From assembly GCA_040289115.1 (NCBI GenBank), contig PSKS01000006.1, positions 1 through 64,000 of the forward strand: DNA of 64,000 bases. The letters run 5' to 3'. Source of the DNA: JAUQQI01 sp040289115 (GTDB taxonomy: Bacteria > Chloroflexota > Dehalococcoidia > JAUQQI01). This document shows, piece by piece, positions 24,565 through 33,270 of this stretch. The notes beneath the pieces were generated by a model. That model saw only the letters and a list, made by a program, of their open reading frames with translations, was not told the DNA's origin and ran no database searches. Position 1 is the stretch's first letter; every line of letters begins with the position of its first letter. The translations under genes were made by a program, and so were the position numbers.

Positions 24565-26655
24565 CTATAGAAAGAGGGGCGACATCACCAGGGTGACGGT
24601 GGCCAACAACTTGACTAACACGTGCAGGGAGGGCCCGGCGGTGTCCTTAAAGGGGTCGCCCACCGTATCCCCCACCACCGCGGCGGCGTGGATGGGGGTA
24701 CCCTTCTTGATGGGCTCACCATTCTCATCCAGCAGGTACCCAGCCTCAATGTATTTCTTGGCGTTGTCCCAGGCGCCGCCGCCGTTGTTGAGCACCGTGG
24801 CCAGCAAGATACCAGCAATGGTTCCCACCATCAGCAGGCCGGCCGTCGCCTCGGCCTTAAGGAAAATTCCGACGGCCACCGGCATGCCCACGGCCAGAAG
24901 CCCTGGGGCCACCATCTCCCGCAGGGCTGCCCGGGTCGTTATATCCACGCAGCGGGCAAAGTCCGGCCGGGAGGTTCCAGCCAGGATGCCGGGGTCAGCC
25001 TTAAACTGACGCCGGACCTCCTCGATGATGGCGGAGGCGGCATGACCCACCGCCCGGATAGCCAAGGAGCTGAAGAGATAGACCAGCATTGAACCGAGCA
25101 GGGCCCCGACGAAGACCTCGACCTTAGAAAGGTCCACAGCCTGCAAGGGGCGCCCCAGCTCGGCCAGGCGGTCCAGGTAGGCGCTGAACAGTAGGAACGC
25201 CGCCAGGGCCGCCGAACCGATGGCGTAGCCCTTAGTCAGGGCCTTGGTTGTATTACCCACCGCATCCAGGGCGTCCAGGATGCGCCGGGCCGAGGCCGGG
25301 GCGTGGGACATCTCGCAGATGCCGGCCGCATTGTCGGTGATGGGCCCAAAGGTATCCATGGCCAGGATGTAGGCGGCGGTCATCAGCATGCCCATGGTGG
25401 CCACCGCCGTGCCGAAGAGGCCGCCGTGGGGCAGGCCTGACATCGCGCCGAACCAGTGGGCCGCCAACAAGGCCGCACCCACCACCAGGGCGGTGCTGGC
25501 CGTCGTCTCGAAGGCGACGGCCGTGCCCACGATTATCGTCGTCGCCGGCCCGGTGCGGGCGGCATCGGCGATCTCCTTAACCGGCCGCCAGGTGCCCGAC
25601 GTGTAGTACTGGGTGATGTAGACAAAGGCGATGCTGGTTAGAAGGCCCGTGAGGCCGGCAAAGAAGAACCACATCCAGGCGTCGCCCAGCATCACCCGGG
25701 TTGTTACGAACAGGAAGACGGCTGAGAGGAGTAGGGCGACGTAGTAGCCCCGGTCCAGCGCCCGCATCGGGTCCTCATCCTCCCGGCCCCGGACAAAGAA
25801 GAGGCCCGCCGCCGAGGCCAGCAGACCGAAGGCCCGGACCACCAGGGGGAACAGAATCCAGGCGTCGTTGCCGGTCGCCCGGGCGACGGCCACCCCCAAG
25901 ATCATGGCGCCGATATTCTCGGCGGCCGTCGACTCGAAGAGGTCAGCCCCACGGCCGGCGCAGTCGCCCACGTTATCCCCGACCAGATCAGCGATCACGG
26001 CCGCGTTCCGGGGGTCGTCTTCGGGGATACCGGCCTCCACCTTACCCACCAAATCAGCCCCCACATCGGCCGCCTTGGTGTAAATACCGCCCCCCAGCTG
26101 GGCAAAGAGGGCCACAAAGCTGGCCCCAAAACCGTAACCTACGATCAGGAAGGGAGCCTGGCGCATCCCCTCAGACCCGAACATGGCCCCGTAAAGGGCG
26201 AAGATAACCGCAACCCCAATGAGGCTGAGGCCCACCACCAGGAAGCCCGAAACTGCCCCGCCCCGCAAAGCCACGTTTATGGCCTCGTTCAGGTTGCGCA
26301 GGGCGGCACTGGCCGTCCGGATGTTGGACCGGACCGCCACGTACATACCGACGAAGCCGGAGATGGCCGAGGAAAAGGCCCCGACCAGAAAGGCGACGGC
26401 AGTCCGCCACCCCAGCTCAACACTCCGGTCGAAGTAGCCGATGACGGCCCCGACAATGACGGCCGTAACCACCGCCAAAAGCAGGATCGTCCGGTATTGG
26501 CGGTTAAGGAAGGCCACGGCCCCCTCGTAGATCATGTCGGCAACGGCCTTCATATCCGGCGTGCCCGTGTCCCGCCTGAGGACGTCCCAGGCGAGGTAGG
26601 CCACCAGTAAAAGGGTTAAAAGGCCCGAAGCCGGTACTATCCAAACTAGCTCCAT
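24565..26655 (-). CDS. hppA: membrane-bound proton-translocating pyrophosphatase, K+-independent type
   Basis: Integral membrane enzyme of 696 residues and about 16 helices that couples PPi hydrolysis to ion pumping. The catalytic loop ADVGADLVGKVEAGIPEDDP and the second site NVGDCAGRGADLFESTAAEN are intact. VGDTVGDPFKDTAGPSLHVL closes the third acidic site. The determinant loop reads GNTTKALTKG; Lys at that position replaces the K+ ion, so this paralogue should be K+-independent and H+-pumping. FESTAAENIGAMILG is also typical of that class. It lies 39 bp downstream of the second pyrophosphatase gene and has its own AAGGAGG site. Confidence 0.96.
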   Translation of the reverse strand: MELVWIVPASGLLTLLLVAYLAWDVLRRDTGTPDMKAVADMIYEGAVAFLNRQYRTILLLAVVTAVIVGAVIGYFDRSVELGWRTAVAFLVGAFSSAISGFVGMYVAVRSNIRTASAALRNLNEAINVALRGGAVSGFLVVGLSLIGVAVIFALYGAMFGSEGMRQAPFLIVGYGFGASFVALFAQLGGGIYTKAADVGADLVGKVEAGIPEDDPRNAAVIADLVGDNVGDCAGRGADLFESTAAENIGAMILGVAVARATGNDAWILFPLVVRAFGLLASAAGLFFVRGREDEDPMRALDRGYYVALLLSAVFLFVTTRVMLGDAWMWFFFAGLTGLLTSIAFVYITQYYTSGTWRPVKEIADAARTGPATTIIVGTAVAFETTASTALVVGAALLAAHWFGAMSGLPHGGLFGTAVATMGMLMTAAYILAMDTFGPITDNAAGICEMSHAPASARRILDALDAVGNTTKALTKGYAIGSAALAAFLLFSAYLDRLAELGRPLQAVDLSKVEVFVGALLGSMLVYLFSSLAIRAVGHAASAIIEEVRRQFKADPGILAGTSRPDFARCVDITTRAALREMVAPGLLAVGMPVAVGIFLKAEATAGLLMVGTIAGILLATVLNNGGGAWDNAKKYIEAGYLLDENGEPIKKGTPIHAAAVVGDTVGDPFKDTAGPSLHVLVKLLATVTLVMSPLFL

Positions 26656-26694
26656 GCTGGCGTGCCTCCTTCTAAGGCTACTTGAAATAAGGTT

Positions 26695-28683
26695 TTAGAT
26701 AAAAAGCGGTGCCAGGACCAGGGAAACGATGCTCATGAGCTTTATTAAAATGTTAATGGAGGGTCCGGCGGTGTCCTTGAAGGGGTCGCCCACCGTATCC
26801 CCCACCACCGCGGCGGCGTGCACCGGCGTCGACTTCTGGATGGGCTGGCCGTTCTCGTCCAAGAGATAACCGGCCTCAATATATTTTTTAGCATTGTCCC
26901 AGGCGGCGCCGGAATTGGCCATGGTAACAGCCAGCAGAAAGCCGCTCAGGATCGCCCCGAGCAGGAGGCCCCCCAAGGCAGCGGCCCCGAGGGCGAACCC
27001 GACCGCCGGCGGCACCACTACGGCCAGCAGGCCCGGCAGAATCATCTCCCGGAGGGCAGCCCGGGTGCTGATGTCGACGCAGCGGGCGTAGTCGGGCGAG
27101 GTTTCCCCGGCCATCAGGCCTGGGATCTCCTTGAACTGGCGGCGCACCTCGTTGACGATCTCAAAGGCCGCCCGGCCCACGGCCGACATCGCCAAGGCCG
27201 AAAAGATATACGGCATTCCCGCCCCAATCAGGGCCCCGATCATCACCCGGACATCCAGCAGGTTCATTATGTCCAGCCAGACGGCCTGGGAGTAGGCCGC
27301 CAGGAGGGCCAGGGCGGTGAGCACGGCCGAGCCGATGGCGAACCCCTTGCCGGTGGCCGCCGTGGTGTTGCCCAGGGAATCGAGGGCATCCGTCCGCCGG
27401 CGGACCTCCGGGGGCAGGTGGGTCATCTCGGCGATGCCGCCGGCATTATCGGCCACCGGGCCGTAAGCATCCGTGGCCAGGGTAATGCCTAAAGTCGAAA
27501 GCATGCCCACCCCGGCGAGGGCCACCCCGTAAAGGCCGCCGAAAACGTAGGCCACGTAGATGGCCGCGGCCATGATGAGCATCGGCAGGATGTTGCTCAG
27601 CATCCCCACGGCCAACCCACCGATAATGACGGTTGCCGGCCCCGTTCGGGCCGCCTGGGCCACCTGCCGGGTCGGGCCGTAGGAGTACGAGGTGAAAAAC
27701 TCGGTGCTCAGGCCGATGGCAACCCCGCCCAGCAGCCCGGCCACCGTGGCCCAGAAGAGGCCGAGGCCAACCCCAAGCCACAAGGCCAGGCCCAGGGTAG
27801 CTAGCACCACCAGGACACTAGCCACAAAGACCCCGGCCCGCAGGGCATTGAGCAGGCGCCCCATCTCCGGCGTCTCCCCCACCCGGACGAAGAAAGTGCC
27901 AATTATGGAGGCGATGATGCCGGCTACCGCCAGCAGGATGGGCAGGCTATAGGCAGCCTCCCCCCAAGGGGTCATGGCCGCCAGGGCAAGGGCTGCCACG
28001 ATGGACCCCACGTACGACTCGAAAAGGTCGGCGCCCATCCCAGCCACGTCGCCGACGTTGTCACCGACGTTATCGGCAATAACGGCCGGGTTACGGGGGT
28101 CGTCTTCGGGGATGCCCGCCTCCACCTTACCCACCAGGTCCGCCCCCACATCGGCCGCCTTGGTGTAGATGCCGCCCCCGACCCGGGCAAAGAGGGCGAT
28201 GGACGAGGCCCCGAAGCTGAACCCGGCCACAATGTTTGGGTCGCCGATGGCCAGGAAGAGGACCGAAAGCCCCAGAATCCCCAGCCCCACCACCGTGATG
28301 CCCATAACCGTTCCGCTGGAGAAGGCGACCCGAAGGGCGTCGTTAAGGCTGCGGATTGCGGCCGCCGCCGTCCGGACGTTGGCCCGGACGGCCACGTTCA
28401 TCCCGACAAAGCCGGCCAAGGCCGAACAGAAGGCCCCCACCAGGTAACAGAGGGCGGTCAGGGGATGGATTACGAGGCCGAGAATGGCCGCCACAGCGAC
28501 GGCGAAGGGCACCAGGGTCCGGTATTCCCGCAAGAGGAAGGCCATGGCCCCGACCTGGACCGCCCGGGAGATGCGCACCATCTCCGGCCGACCAGTCTCC
28601 TGTTTTAAAACCCAGTAAGCCGTCAGGCCGGCAAACAACAGGCCGACCAGCCCGCCGACGGGACCTAAAATCGCCAGGCTCAT
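26695..28683 (-). CDS. hppA: membrane-bound pyrophosphatase, K+-dependent type
   Basis: Second membrane pyrophosphatase, 662 residues. The catalytic segments ADVGADLVGKVEAGIPEDDP, NVGDNVGDVAGMGADLFESY and DTVGDPFKDTAGPSINILIK are complete. The determinant loop is GNTTAATGKG, with Ala where the K+-independent class has Lys, so K+ should be required. LFESYVGSIVAALALA also matches the K+-dependent class, which includes Na+-pumping and H+-pumping members. The pumped ion cannot be decided here without aligning the helix-6 gate Glu. It is upstream of the K+-independent copy on the same strand, an arrangement that suggests complementary ion specificity rather than simple duplication. Confidence 0.95.
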   Translation of the reverse strand: MSLAILGPVGGLVGLLFAGLTAYWVLKQETGRPEMVRISRAVQVGAMAFLLREYRTLVPFAVAVAAILGLVIHPLTALCYLVGAFCSALAGFVGMNVAVRANVRTAAAAIRSLNDALRVAFSSGTVMGITVVGLGILGLSVLFLAIGDPNIVAGFSFGASSIALFARVGGGIYTKAADVGADLVGKVEAGIPEDDPRNPAVIADNVGDNVGDVAGMGADLFESYVGSIVAALALAAMTPWGEAAYSLPILLAVAGIIASIIGTFFVRVGETPEMGRLLNALRAGVFVASVLVVLATLGLALWLGVGLGLFWATVAGLLGGVAIGLSTEFFTSYSYGPTRQVAQAARTGPATVIIGGLAVGMLSNILPMLIMAAAIYVAYVFGGLYGVALAGVGMLSTLGITLATDAYGPVADNAGGIAEMTHLPPEVRRRTDALDSLGNTTAATGKGFAIGSAVLTALALLAAYSQAVWLDIMNLLDVRVMIGALIGAGMPYIFSALAMSAVGRAAFEIVNEVRRQFKEIPGLMAGETSPDYARCVDISTRAALREMILPGLLAVVVPPAVGFALGAAALGGLLLGAILSGFLLAVTMANSGAAWDNAKKYIEAGYLLDENGQPIQKSTPVHAAAVVGDTVGDPFKDTAGPSINILIKLMSIVSLVLAPLFI

Positions 28684-28725
28684 CCCCGGCCCCCTTATAT
28701 CGGGAAAAATTTCACAAAATTTTAG

Positions 28726-29382
28726 CTAAAGTCCCTCTTGCGGCGCTATTATATCCCGCGCGCCCAGGTATTTTGCCAGTTCCCACTGCCGGACCGACAG
28801 GGTCAGGTCGCCGCGGCTCCGCTCCAGAATGCCCCGCACCTGGTCGGTGAGCCGCCTTAGGCCCCCGGTCATGCCGTCGGGGTAATCGAGGGCGACGAGG
28901 ACCTCATAGATGGTGTCCATTGTCCCCAAGATCTCCTCGGCCCGGCCCAGCTGGCCAGTCCGGATCAGGTCCAGCAGGTGGCGTCTAAGCTCACCGACGG
29001 CCTCCGCCAGGCCCTGGAGGTAACTTAAAGGCTCCACCTTAAGCTCATCCGGGCCGGGAACGGGCCGGTTGGCAATGACGGCAAAGGTCACGTGGGCCTC
29101 CACCAGCTCCTTGGCGGCATCGCCGATGAAGCCGGCCCAGAGCACGTCCGGGTGTTCGGCCAGCAGGTCGGTGGCGACCTGGAGCTTCTGGCGGCCCTCA
29201 GCCAGAAGGGCTTCGGCCGCTTCAAACTCGCCCCGGTGGACGGCTCGGACAGCGTTGGCCGCCGTCCGCACCACCTCCCGGGCCAGCTTTAGGGCTTCCT
29301 CCCGGGCGGCGTACTTGGCATCCAAGTGTTCCCGGATCCGGTCGATGGTCTCGTAAAATTCGGGTGTTCGCAGCATCCTCAC
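28726..29382 (-). CDS. translin-family RNA/ssDNA-binding protein
   Basis: All-helical protein of 218 residues resembling archaeal/bacterial translin (COG2178-like). The conserved core is YLQGLAEAVGELRRHLLDLI in the middle, then MDTIYEVLVALDYPDGMTGG and LRRLTDQVRGILERSRGDLT near the C-terminus. Translins bind single-stranded RNA or DNA and some degrade RNA. Acidic residues in the helices (E, D in ELVEAH and GELRR) could be metal ligands but this is not certain. Such genes are often mislabelled as haloacid dehalogenase. The GTG at 29382 overlaps the thiE stop (GTGA); ATG 29376 is an alternative. It is the last gene of a run with thiE and two FmdB genes. Confidence 0.85.
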   Translation of the reverse strand: MRMLRTPEFYETIDRIREHLDAKYAAREEALKLAREVVRTAANAVRAVHRGEFEAAEALLAEGRQKLQVATDLLAEHPDVLWAGFIGDAAKELVEAHVTFAVIANRPVPGPDELKVEPLSYLQGLAEAVGELRRHLLDLIRTGQLGRAEEILGTMDTIYEVLVALDYPDGMTGGLRRLTDQVRGILERSRGDLTLSVRQWELAKYLGARDIIAPQEGL

Positions 29383-30062
29383 CTCAGGCCGGCTTCGGCC
29401 CGGGCAATAAGCTCGGCCGCGGCGGCCGCCGGGTCTTCGGCGGCGCAGACGGCGCTTATCACCGCAAAGGCGTCGGCCCCGGCCCGAACCACCTCGGCCA
29501 CATTTTCGGGGGTGATCCCCCCAATGGCCACCACCGGCAGGCCCAGGCCTGCCGCCTTAATTTGGCGAATGGTGTCGAGGCCGGCCGGCCGGGTATCCGT
29601 CTTGGTGGCCGTGGGAAAGATTGACCCGACCCCAACGTAGTCGGCCCCGTCGTCCCGGGCCTTGCGGGCCTCGGCCAGGTTATTCGTCGAGCACCCGATA
29701 ACTGTCGTCGGCGGCAGGATGCGCCGCAGCTCGGCGACGGGCAGGTCCTTCTGGCCCACGTGGACCCCATCGGCCCCGGCCACGAGGGCCAGATCGGCGT
29801 GGTCATTCACAATGAAGAGCACCCCGGCCTCCCGGCAAAGGTCCCGGAGCCGCCGGACCTCGGGCAACATTTCACCCTTCATTTTTACTTTATCACGATA
29901 CTGGACGACCCGGGCGCCGGCCCGGATGGCACCCTCGGCAACGGCGACCACGTCCCGGCCGCGGGTGGCCTGTGGGTCAACTATGAGGTAAAGGCCCCGG
30001 ACCCCCTGCCGGGCGAGCTCCAGGCTGGGACGGGTTACGGATTGGTGGTCCGCTCCGACCAC
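29379..30062 (-). CDS. thiE: thiamine-phosphate synthase
   Basis: Joins the pyrimidine and thiazole moieties to thiamine phosphate, 227 residues. The TIM barrel has GLYLIVDP at the N-terminus, VVQYRDKVKMKGEML (the usual VQ-R-K loop), LFIVNDHADLALVAGADGVH, GQKDLP and IGCSTNN. TGIGG-type phosphate binding is seen as VVAIGGITPENV, and DYVGVGSIFPTATKTD is the conserved mobile segment. The GTG start overlaps the upstream FmdB gene by 28 bp, and no in-frame start after it keeps the fold. Other thi genes are absent from the window and no TPP riboswitch precedes it. Confidence 0.96.
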   Translation of the reverse strand: MVGADHQSVTRPSLELARQGVRGLYLIVDPQATRGRDVVAVAEGAIRAGARVVQYRDKVKMKGEMLPEVRRLRDLCREAGVLFIVNDHADLALVAGADGVHVGQKDLPVAELRRILPPTTVIGCSTNNLAEARKARDDGADYVGVGSIFPTATKTDTRPAGLDTIRQIKAAGLGLPVVAIGGITPENVAEVVRAGADAFAVISAVCAAEDPAAAAAELIARAEAGLR

Positions 30063-30406
30063 GGGGTTTCGTACTCCTTGAGCAGTTCCCCCGAGCGGGC
30101 CTTCTCAACGACCTCATCAAAACCGGGCGGGAGCTCGACGCCAAGTTCTTTAAGCCGCTTCTTGGCCCAGAGGCCGATGTTGCGGCTGTCCTTGTAGTAC
30201 TCCTCGGTGGGGTGGTCGATGGCCGAACCCAGCTCCGCCATCCGGTCGGCCTCGGACTTGTGGACGGCGAAGCGGGAAAAGAGCCGCCTAAGACCGCGGC
30301 CGCCACACTCGGGGCAGGCCGGTTCGGCCTCGGCCTGGCGGACCGAGAAGTAAAAGAGACCGACCTTGCGGCCGCAGTTTGGGCACAGATACTCGTAGAT
30401 GGGCAT
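30035..30406 (-). CDS. FmdB-type zinc-ribbon protein
   Basis: Small zinc-ribbon protein of 123 residues. It opens MPIYEYLCPNCGRKVGLF and has a second Cys pair in PACPECGGRGLRR, giving one rubredoxin-like C4 knuckle. The rest is charged and helical (FAVHKSEADRMAELGSA and the WAKKRLKELG segment). FmdB-like proteins are named after a formamidase regulator, but most have no known function. It is a paralogue of the next gene upstream (MPIYEY start, same spacing of Cys pairs), whose stop lies one base before this ATG. The frame is open upstream of the ATG, but that part lies inside the paralogue. Confidence 0.85.
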   Translation of the reverse strand: MPIYEYLCPNCGRKVGLFYFSVRQAEAEPACPECGGRGLRRLFSRFAVHKSEADRMAELGSAIDHPTEEYYKDSRNIGLWAKKRLKELGVELPPGFDEVVEKARSGELLKEYETPWSERTTNP

Positions 30407-30407
30407 T

Positions 30408-30788
30408 TTAAAGCTCGTCCCCGCCTTCGCTGGGCTCGCCCTCGTCCGCCTCACCCCCCAGCTCCTCGGGCACCTCGCCGGCCTCTAGCCGGTCCACCAT
30501 CTCGTCGAACTCCGGCCCCATGTCCTCACCAAGCTGCTTACTAAAGCGGCGGGCCCAGCGGGCCACGCTGCGGGGGTCGTTCTCATCCAGGTCGGCAAAG
30601 TTGCTCGGGTCGGCCAGTTGCTCCAGTCGGTCCTCTTCGGAGCGCACAAAGGCAAAGCTGGAGATGAGCCGCCGGACGTCGGTGCTACCGCAGTGGGAGC
30701 AGGTCGGCTCGAAAACACTGTATACGCTTGGGACGAAGATGGTGGATTTGCGCCGGCACTGGTTACAGCGGTACTCGTAGATCGGCAT
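30408..30788 (-). CDS. FmdB-type zinc-ribbon protein (paralogue)
   Basis: Zinc-ribbon protein of 126 residues. Cys pairs are in MPIYEYRCNQCRRKSTIF and PTCSHCGSTDVRRLI, and an acidic tail ends the protein (EELGGEADEGEPSEGGDEL). The two copies differ most in the tail: acidic here, shorter and mixed in the downstream copy. They may form a heterodimer or have diverged in partner choice. The function is unknown. It begins the run that includes the second FmdB, thiE and the translin gene, all tightly spaced. Confidence 0.85.
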   Translation of the reverse strand: MPIYEYRCNQCRRKSTIFVPSVYSVFEPTCSHCGSTDVRRLISSFAFVRSEEDRLEQLADPSNFADLDENDPRSVARWARRFSKQLGEDMGPEFDEMVDRLEAGEVPEELGGEADEGEPSEGGDEL

Positions 30789-30830
30789 AGGCTAACCGGC
30801 CCACGGTTTTTGTTTATAGCGACCCTTTGA

Positions 30831-31211
30831 TTATAGCAGGTCGGGCGGGACCTCCAGGGCGTTTTCGATGTGCTCCAGCCGGCGAGGTTGGCCGGCCCCG
30901 TCCAATTCGACCCCGATAAAGTCGAACCGGGCCTGCGGGGAAAGCTCCAGGTGGCCGGCCCGATATTCGAGGGCCGCCTGAACCAGCCGTTTTAGTTTAC
31001 GGGCCGTGATGGATTCGGCCGCCCCCACCAGGCCTCCGGCCCGCCGGGCCCGGACCTCGACGAAGACGAGACAATCGTCCTTCTCGGCGATAATGTCCAC
31101 CTCGCCGAACCGGGTCCGGAAGTTCATTTCCTTGATGGTATACCCCTGGCTTACCAGGTAGTCCCGGGCGGCCCGTTCGGCCCGGCGGCCGGCCTCACCC
31201 GTCCGGGACAT
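30831..31211 (-). CDS. YraN/UPF0102 family endonuclease-like protein
   Basis: Restriction-endonuclease-like protein of 126 residues. GEAGRRAERAARDYLVSQGY starts the fold and RFGEVDIIAEKDDCLVFVEV carries the PD-(D/E)xK core: an acidic pair (E and D) followed by E-V-R in place of the usual ExK. The family is widespread and usually next to rnhB, as it is here (17-bp overlap). Its biological role is not settled. The ATG at 31211 lies within the rnhB 3' end. Confidence 0.9.
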   Translation of the reverse strand: MSRTGEAGRRAERAARDYLVSQGYTIKEMNFRTRFGEVDIIAEKDDCLVFVEVRARRAGGLVGAAESITARKLKRLVQAALEYRAGHLELSPQARFDFIGVELDGAGQPRRLEHIENALEVPPDLL

Positions 31212-31833
31212 CCCTGGTCAGCACCTCGGCCACCGGCCGGAACCGGCGCCGGTGGGCCGGCGATGGGCCGAGCTCGGCCAGCCGGCGCAGATGCTCGGCG
31301 GTGGGGTAGCCTTTATGTCGGGCGAAGTCGTAGCCCGGGTATTTCCGGTCAAGGCAGGCCATAAGCCGGTCGCGGGTTACCTTGGCGATGATGGAAGCGG
31401 CGGCCACCGAAACTGACCGCTGTTCCCCCTGAACGAGGGATACTTCGGGCAGACCGATGCCCAGGGACCAGGGCCCGTCCACAAGGACGCAGTCAGGGGC
31501 AACCTTAAGCCCCTCCACGGCCCTGACCATGGCCAGCAGGCTCGCCCGGCCGATGCCGAGCTCCTCGATTTCGTTCACCTCGGCCTGCCCCACCCCCCAG
31601 GCGCGGGCGCAGGCGGTGATTACCCCGAAGGCCCTTTCCCGTTCTCCCGGGGTCAGCAGTTTGCTATCGATAACGGGGCACTCGGGCACCCAATCCCACG
31701 GCTCGGGCAGGATTACCGCGGCCGCCACCACCGGGCCGGCCAGGGCCCCCCGCCCGGCCTCATCCACCCCGGCTACAGCCCGGAATCCGGCCCGGTAAAG
31801 GGCAAATTCGACGTCGGCCGGCGCCCGCGTCAT
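31195..31833 (-). CDS. rnhB: ribonuclease HII
   Basis: Removes ribonucleotides from DNA and RNA/DNA hybrids, 212 residues. The signature AGVDEAGRGALAGPVVAAAVIL supplies the first two metal-binding acidic residues (Asp-Glu), and the remaining Asp residues are in VLVDGPW and AKVTRDRLMACLD. The GWGVGQAEVNEIEELGIG-like middle region is typical of HII. The ATG overlaps the penicillin-binding protein stop (ATGA), and the 3' end overlaps yraN, so the three are coupled. Confidence 0.96.
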   Translation of the reverse strand: MTRAPADVEFALYRAGFRAVAGVDEAGRGALAGPVVAAAVILPEPWDWVPECPVIDSKLLTPGERERAFGVITACARAWGVGQAEVNEIEELGIGRASLLAMVRAVEGLKVAPDCVLVDGPWSLGIGLPEVSLVQGEQRSVSVAAASIIAKVTRDRLMACLDRKYPGYDFARHKGYPTAEHLRRLAELGPSPAHRRRFRPVAEVLTRDVPDG

Positions 31834-33269
31834 TTCACCGCGGCCAGGGCGGCCCGCAAAACCTGGGAGGCCAGGGGGGCAGCCACCTGGGTACTGGCGC
31901 CCCCCTCTTCAACCACCAGGGCCACAACCACCCGGGGGTTTTCGGCCGGGGCAAAGCCGATGAACCAGGAGTGGGCCGGGCGACCCGGTACAGCCTCGGC
32001 GGTCCCGGTCTTGCCGGCCACTGTTACCCCCGAAACCCTGGCCGGCCGGGCCCAGCCCTCGGCCACCGAGACGGTCATAAACGTTCGGAGTTGGCGGGCC
32101 ACGTCGGGCCCGATGGCCTGCCGCCAGGTTTCGGCCGGCCGGTCGGCCAGCAGGCGGGGCCGGGGAACTTTGCCGTCGGCGGCCACGGCCGCGGCCACCA
32201 GGGCCATCTGGAGGGGCGTAACCAGCAGTTCCCCCTGGCCTATGCCTGTGGAGGCTAGGGCGTACTGGGCCTCGGGGCCAGTAAAGAAGTCCGGCCGCTG
32301 CTGGAGCCGGCTCGGGACAACCGGCAGTTCGAAGGGAATCGGCGCTTCAAAGCCGAAACGGCGGGCGTAATCCAACAGGGCCGGGGCTCCGAGGCGGAGG
32401 GCTAGGTTGGCGTGGGTTACGTTACAGCTCCAGGCGTAGGCATGGGCCAGGTCCAGCCGCACCCGGTTGCCCGAGGCCAGCAGGTAGATGTTCCCGCAGT
32501 TGACAAAGCCGTTGGTGTGCCAGGGGACCGGGTGAGAGGCGTCCTGGGGGTTAAGCTGGTATTCAAAGGCTTCGTCGGGCCTTACTGCCCCCAGCTCCAG
32601 GGCCGCCGCCAGGGTGACCGTCTTAAAGGTGGAACCTGGGGCGTATTGGCCCTGGGTCGCCCGGTTAAGAAGGGGCGCCCCGCCGTCGGCCTGCAGCGTC
32701 CGAAGGTAGCCCAAAGCGGCCTCCTGGGGCTGACCGGCCGCCAGGCGGTTCGGGTCGAAGGTGGGGCTTGAGACCAGGGCTAGGACGGCGCCGTCGGGGG
32801 TCATGACCACCGCCGCCCCGGGCCGCCCCCCGAAGAGCCGGAATATCTGGGCCTGAAGGTTGGCATCTAGGGTAAGCCGGACGTCCCGGGCGGCCACGCC
32901 GGCCTGAAGGGTCCAGGGCCACTGAGGCCAGCGGACCTGCTGGAGGGTGTCGTTGGCCACCGCCTCCACCCCGGCCCGGCCCAGGCTCGGGTTGAAATAA
33001 CCCACCACCGGGGCGGCCTCCGGCACCGGGTACTCCCGGCGGTAAATCCCGTCGGGTCCGGCCGCCGACCTGGCCAGTACCACCCCGTTCCGGTCCAAGA
33101 TGGCCCCCCGTGGGCTCCGGAGGAGCAGGTCCAGTGGCCGGCTGTTTTCCGGCCGCCTAAGGAGCTCCGGGGCCGCTATAACCTGCCAGTAGCCGAAGGC
33201 CAGGGCCACCAGGGCTAGGCCAGCGTAGAGGGCGAGGCCAACCTGGTAGATGCCGCGGTTCGGGACCAT
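31830..33269 (-). CDS. penicillin-binding transpeptidase (class B-like, PbpA type)
   Basis: Membrane-anchored D,D-transpeptidase of 479 residues that crosslinks peptidoglycan. An N-terminal helix (YQVGLALYAGLALVALAFGY) is followed by a short dimerisation part (LLRSPRGAILDRNGVVLA). The transpeptidase motifs are S-x-x-K in YAPGSTFKTVTL, S-x-N in WSCNVTHANLAL and K-T-G in VAGKTGTAEAVPG. The short pedestal suggests the FtsI/PbpA group that works with FtsW/RodA, but no such gene is nearby. The ATG at 33269 follows the upstream stop by 1 base (TGAGATG); the longer upstream frame overlaps the queuosine gene and is not real. Confidence 0.92.
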   Translation of the reverse strand: MVPNRGIYQVGLALYAGLALVALAFGYWQVIAAPELLRRPENSRPLDLLLRSPRGAILDRNGVVLARSAAGPDGIYRREYPVPEAAPVVGYFNPSLGRAGVEAVANDTLQQVRWPQWPWTLQAGVAARDVRLTLDANLQAQIFRLFGGRPGAAVVMTPDGAVLALVSSPTFDPNRLAAGQPQEAALGYLRTLQADGGAPLLNRATQGQYAPGSTFKTVTLAAALELGAVRPDEAFEYQLNPQDASHPVPWHTNGFVNCGNIYLLASGNRVRLDLAHAYAWSCNVTHANLALRLGAPALLDYARRFGFEAPIPFELPVVPSRLQQRPDFFTGPEAQYALASTGIGQGELLVTPLQMALVAAAVAADGKVPRPRLLADRPAETWRQAIGPDVARQLRTFMTVSVAEGWARPARVSGVTVAGKTGTAEAVPGRPAHSWFIGFAPAENPRVVVALVVEEGGASTQVAAPLASQVLRAALAAVK

Positions 33270-33270
33270 C

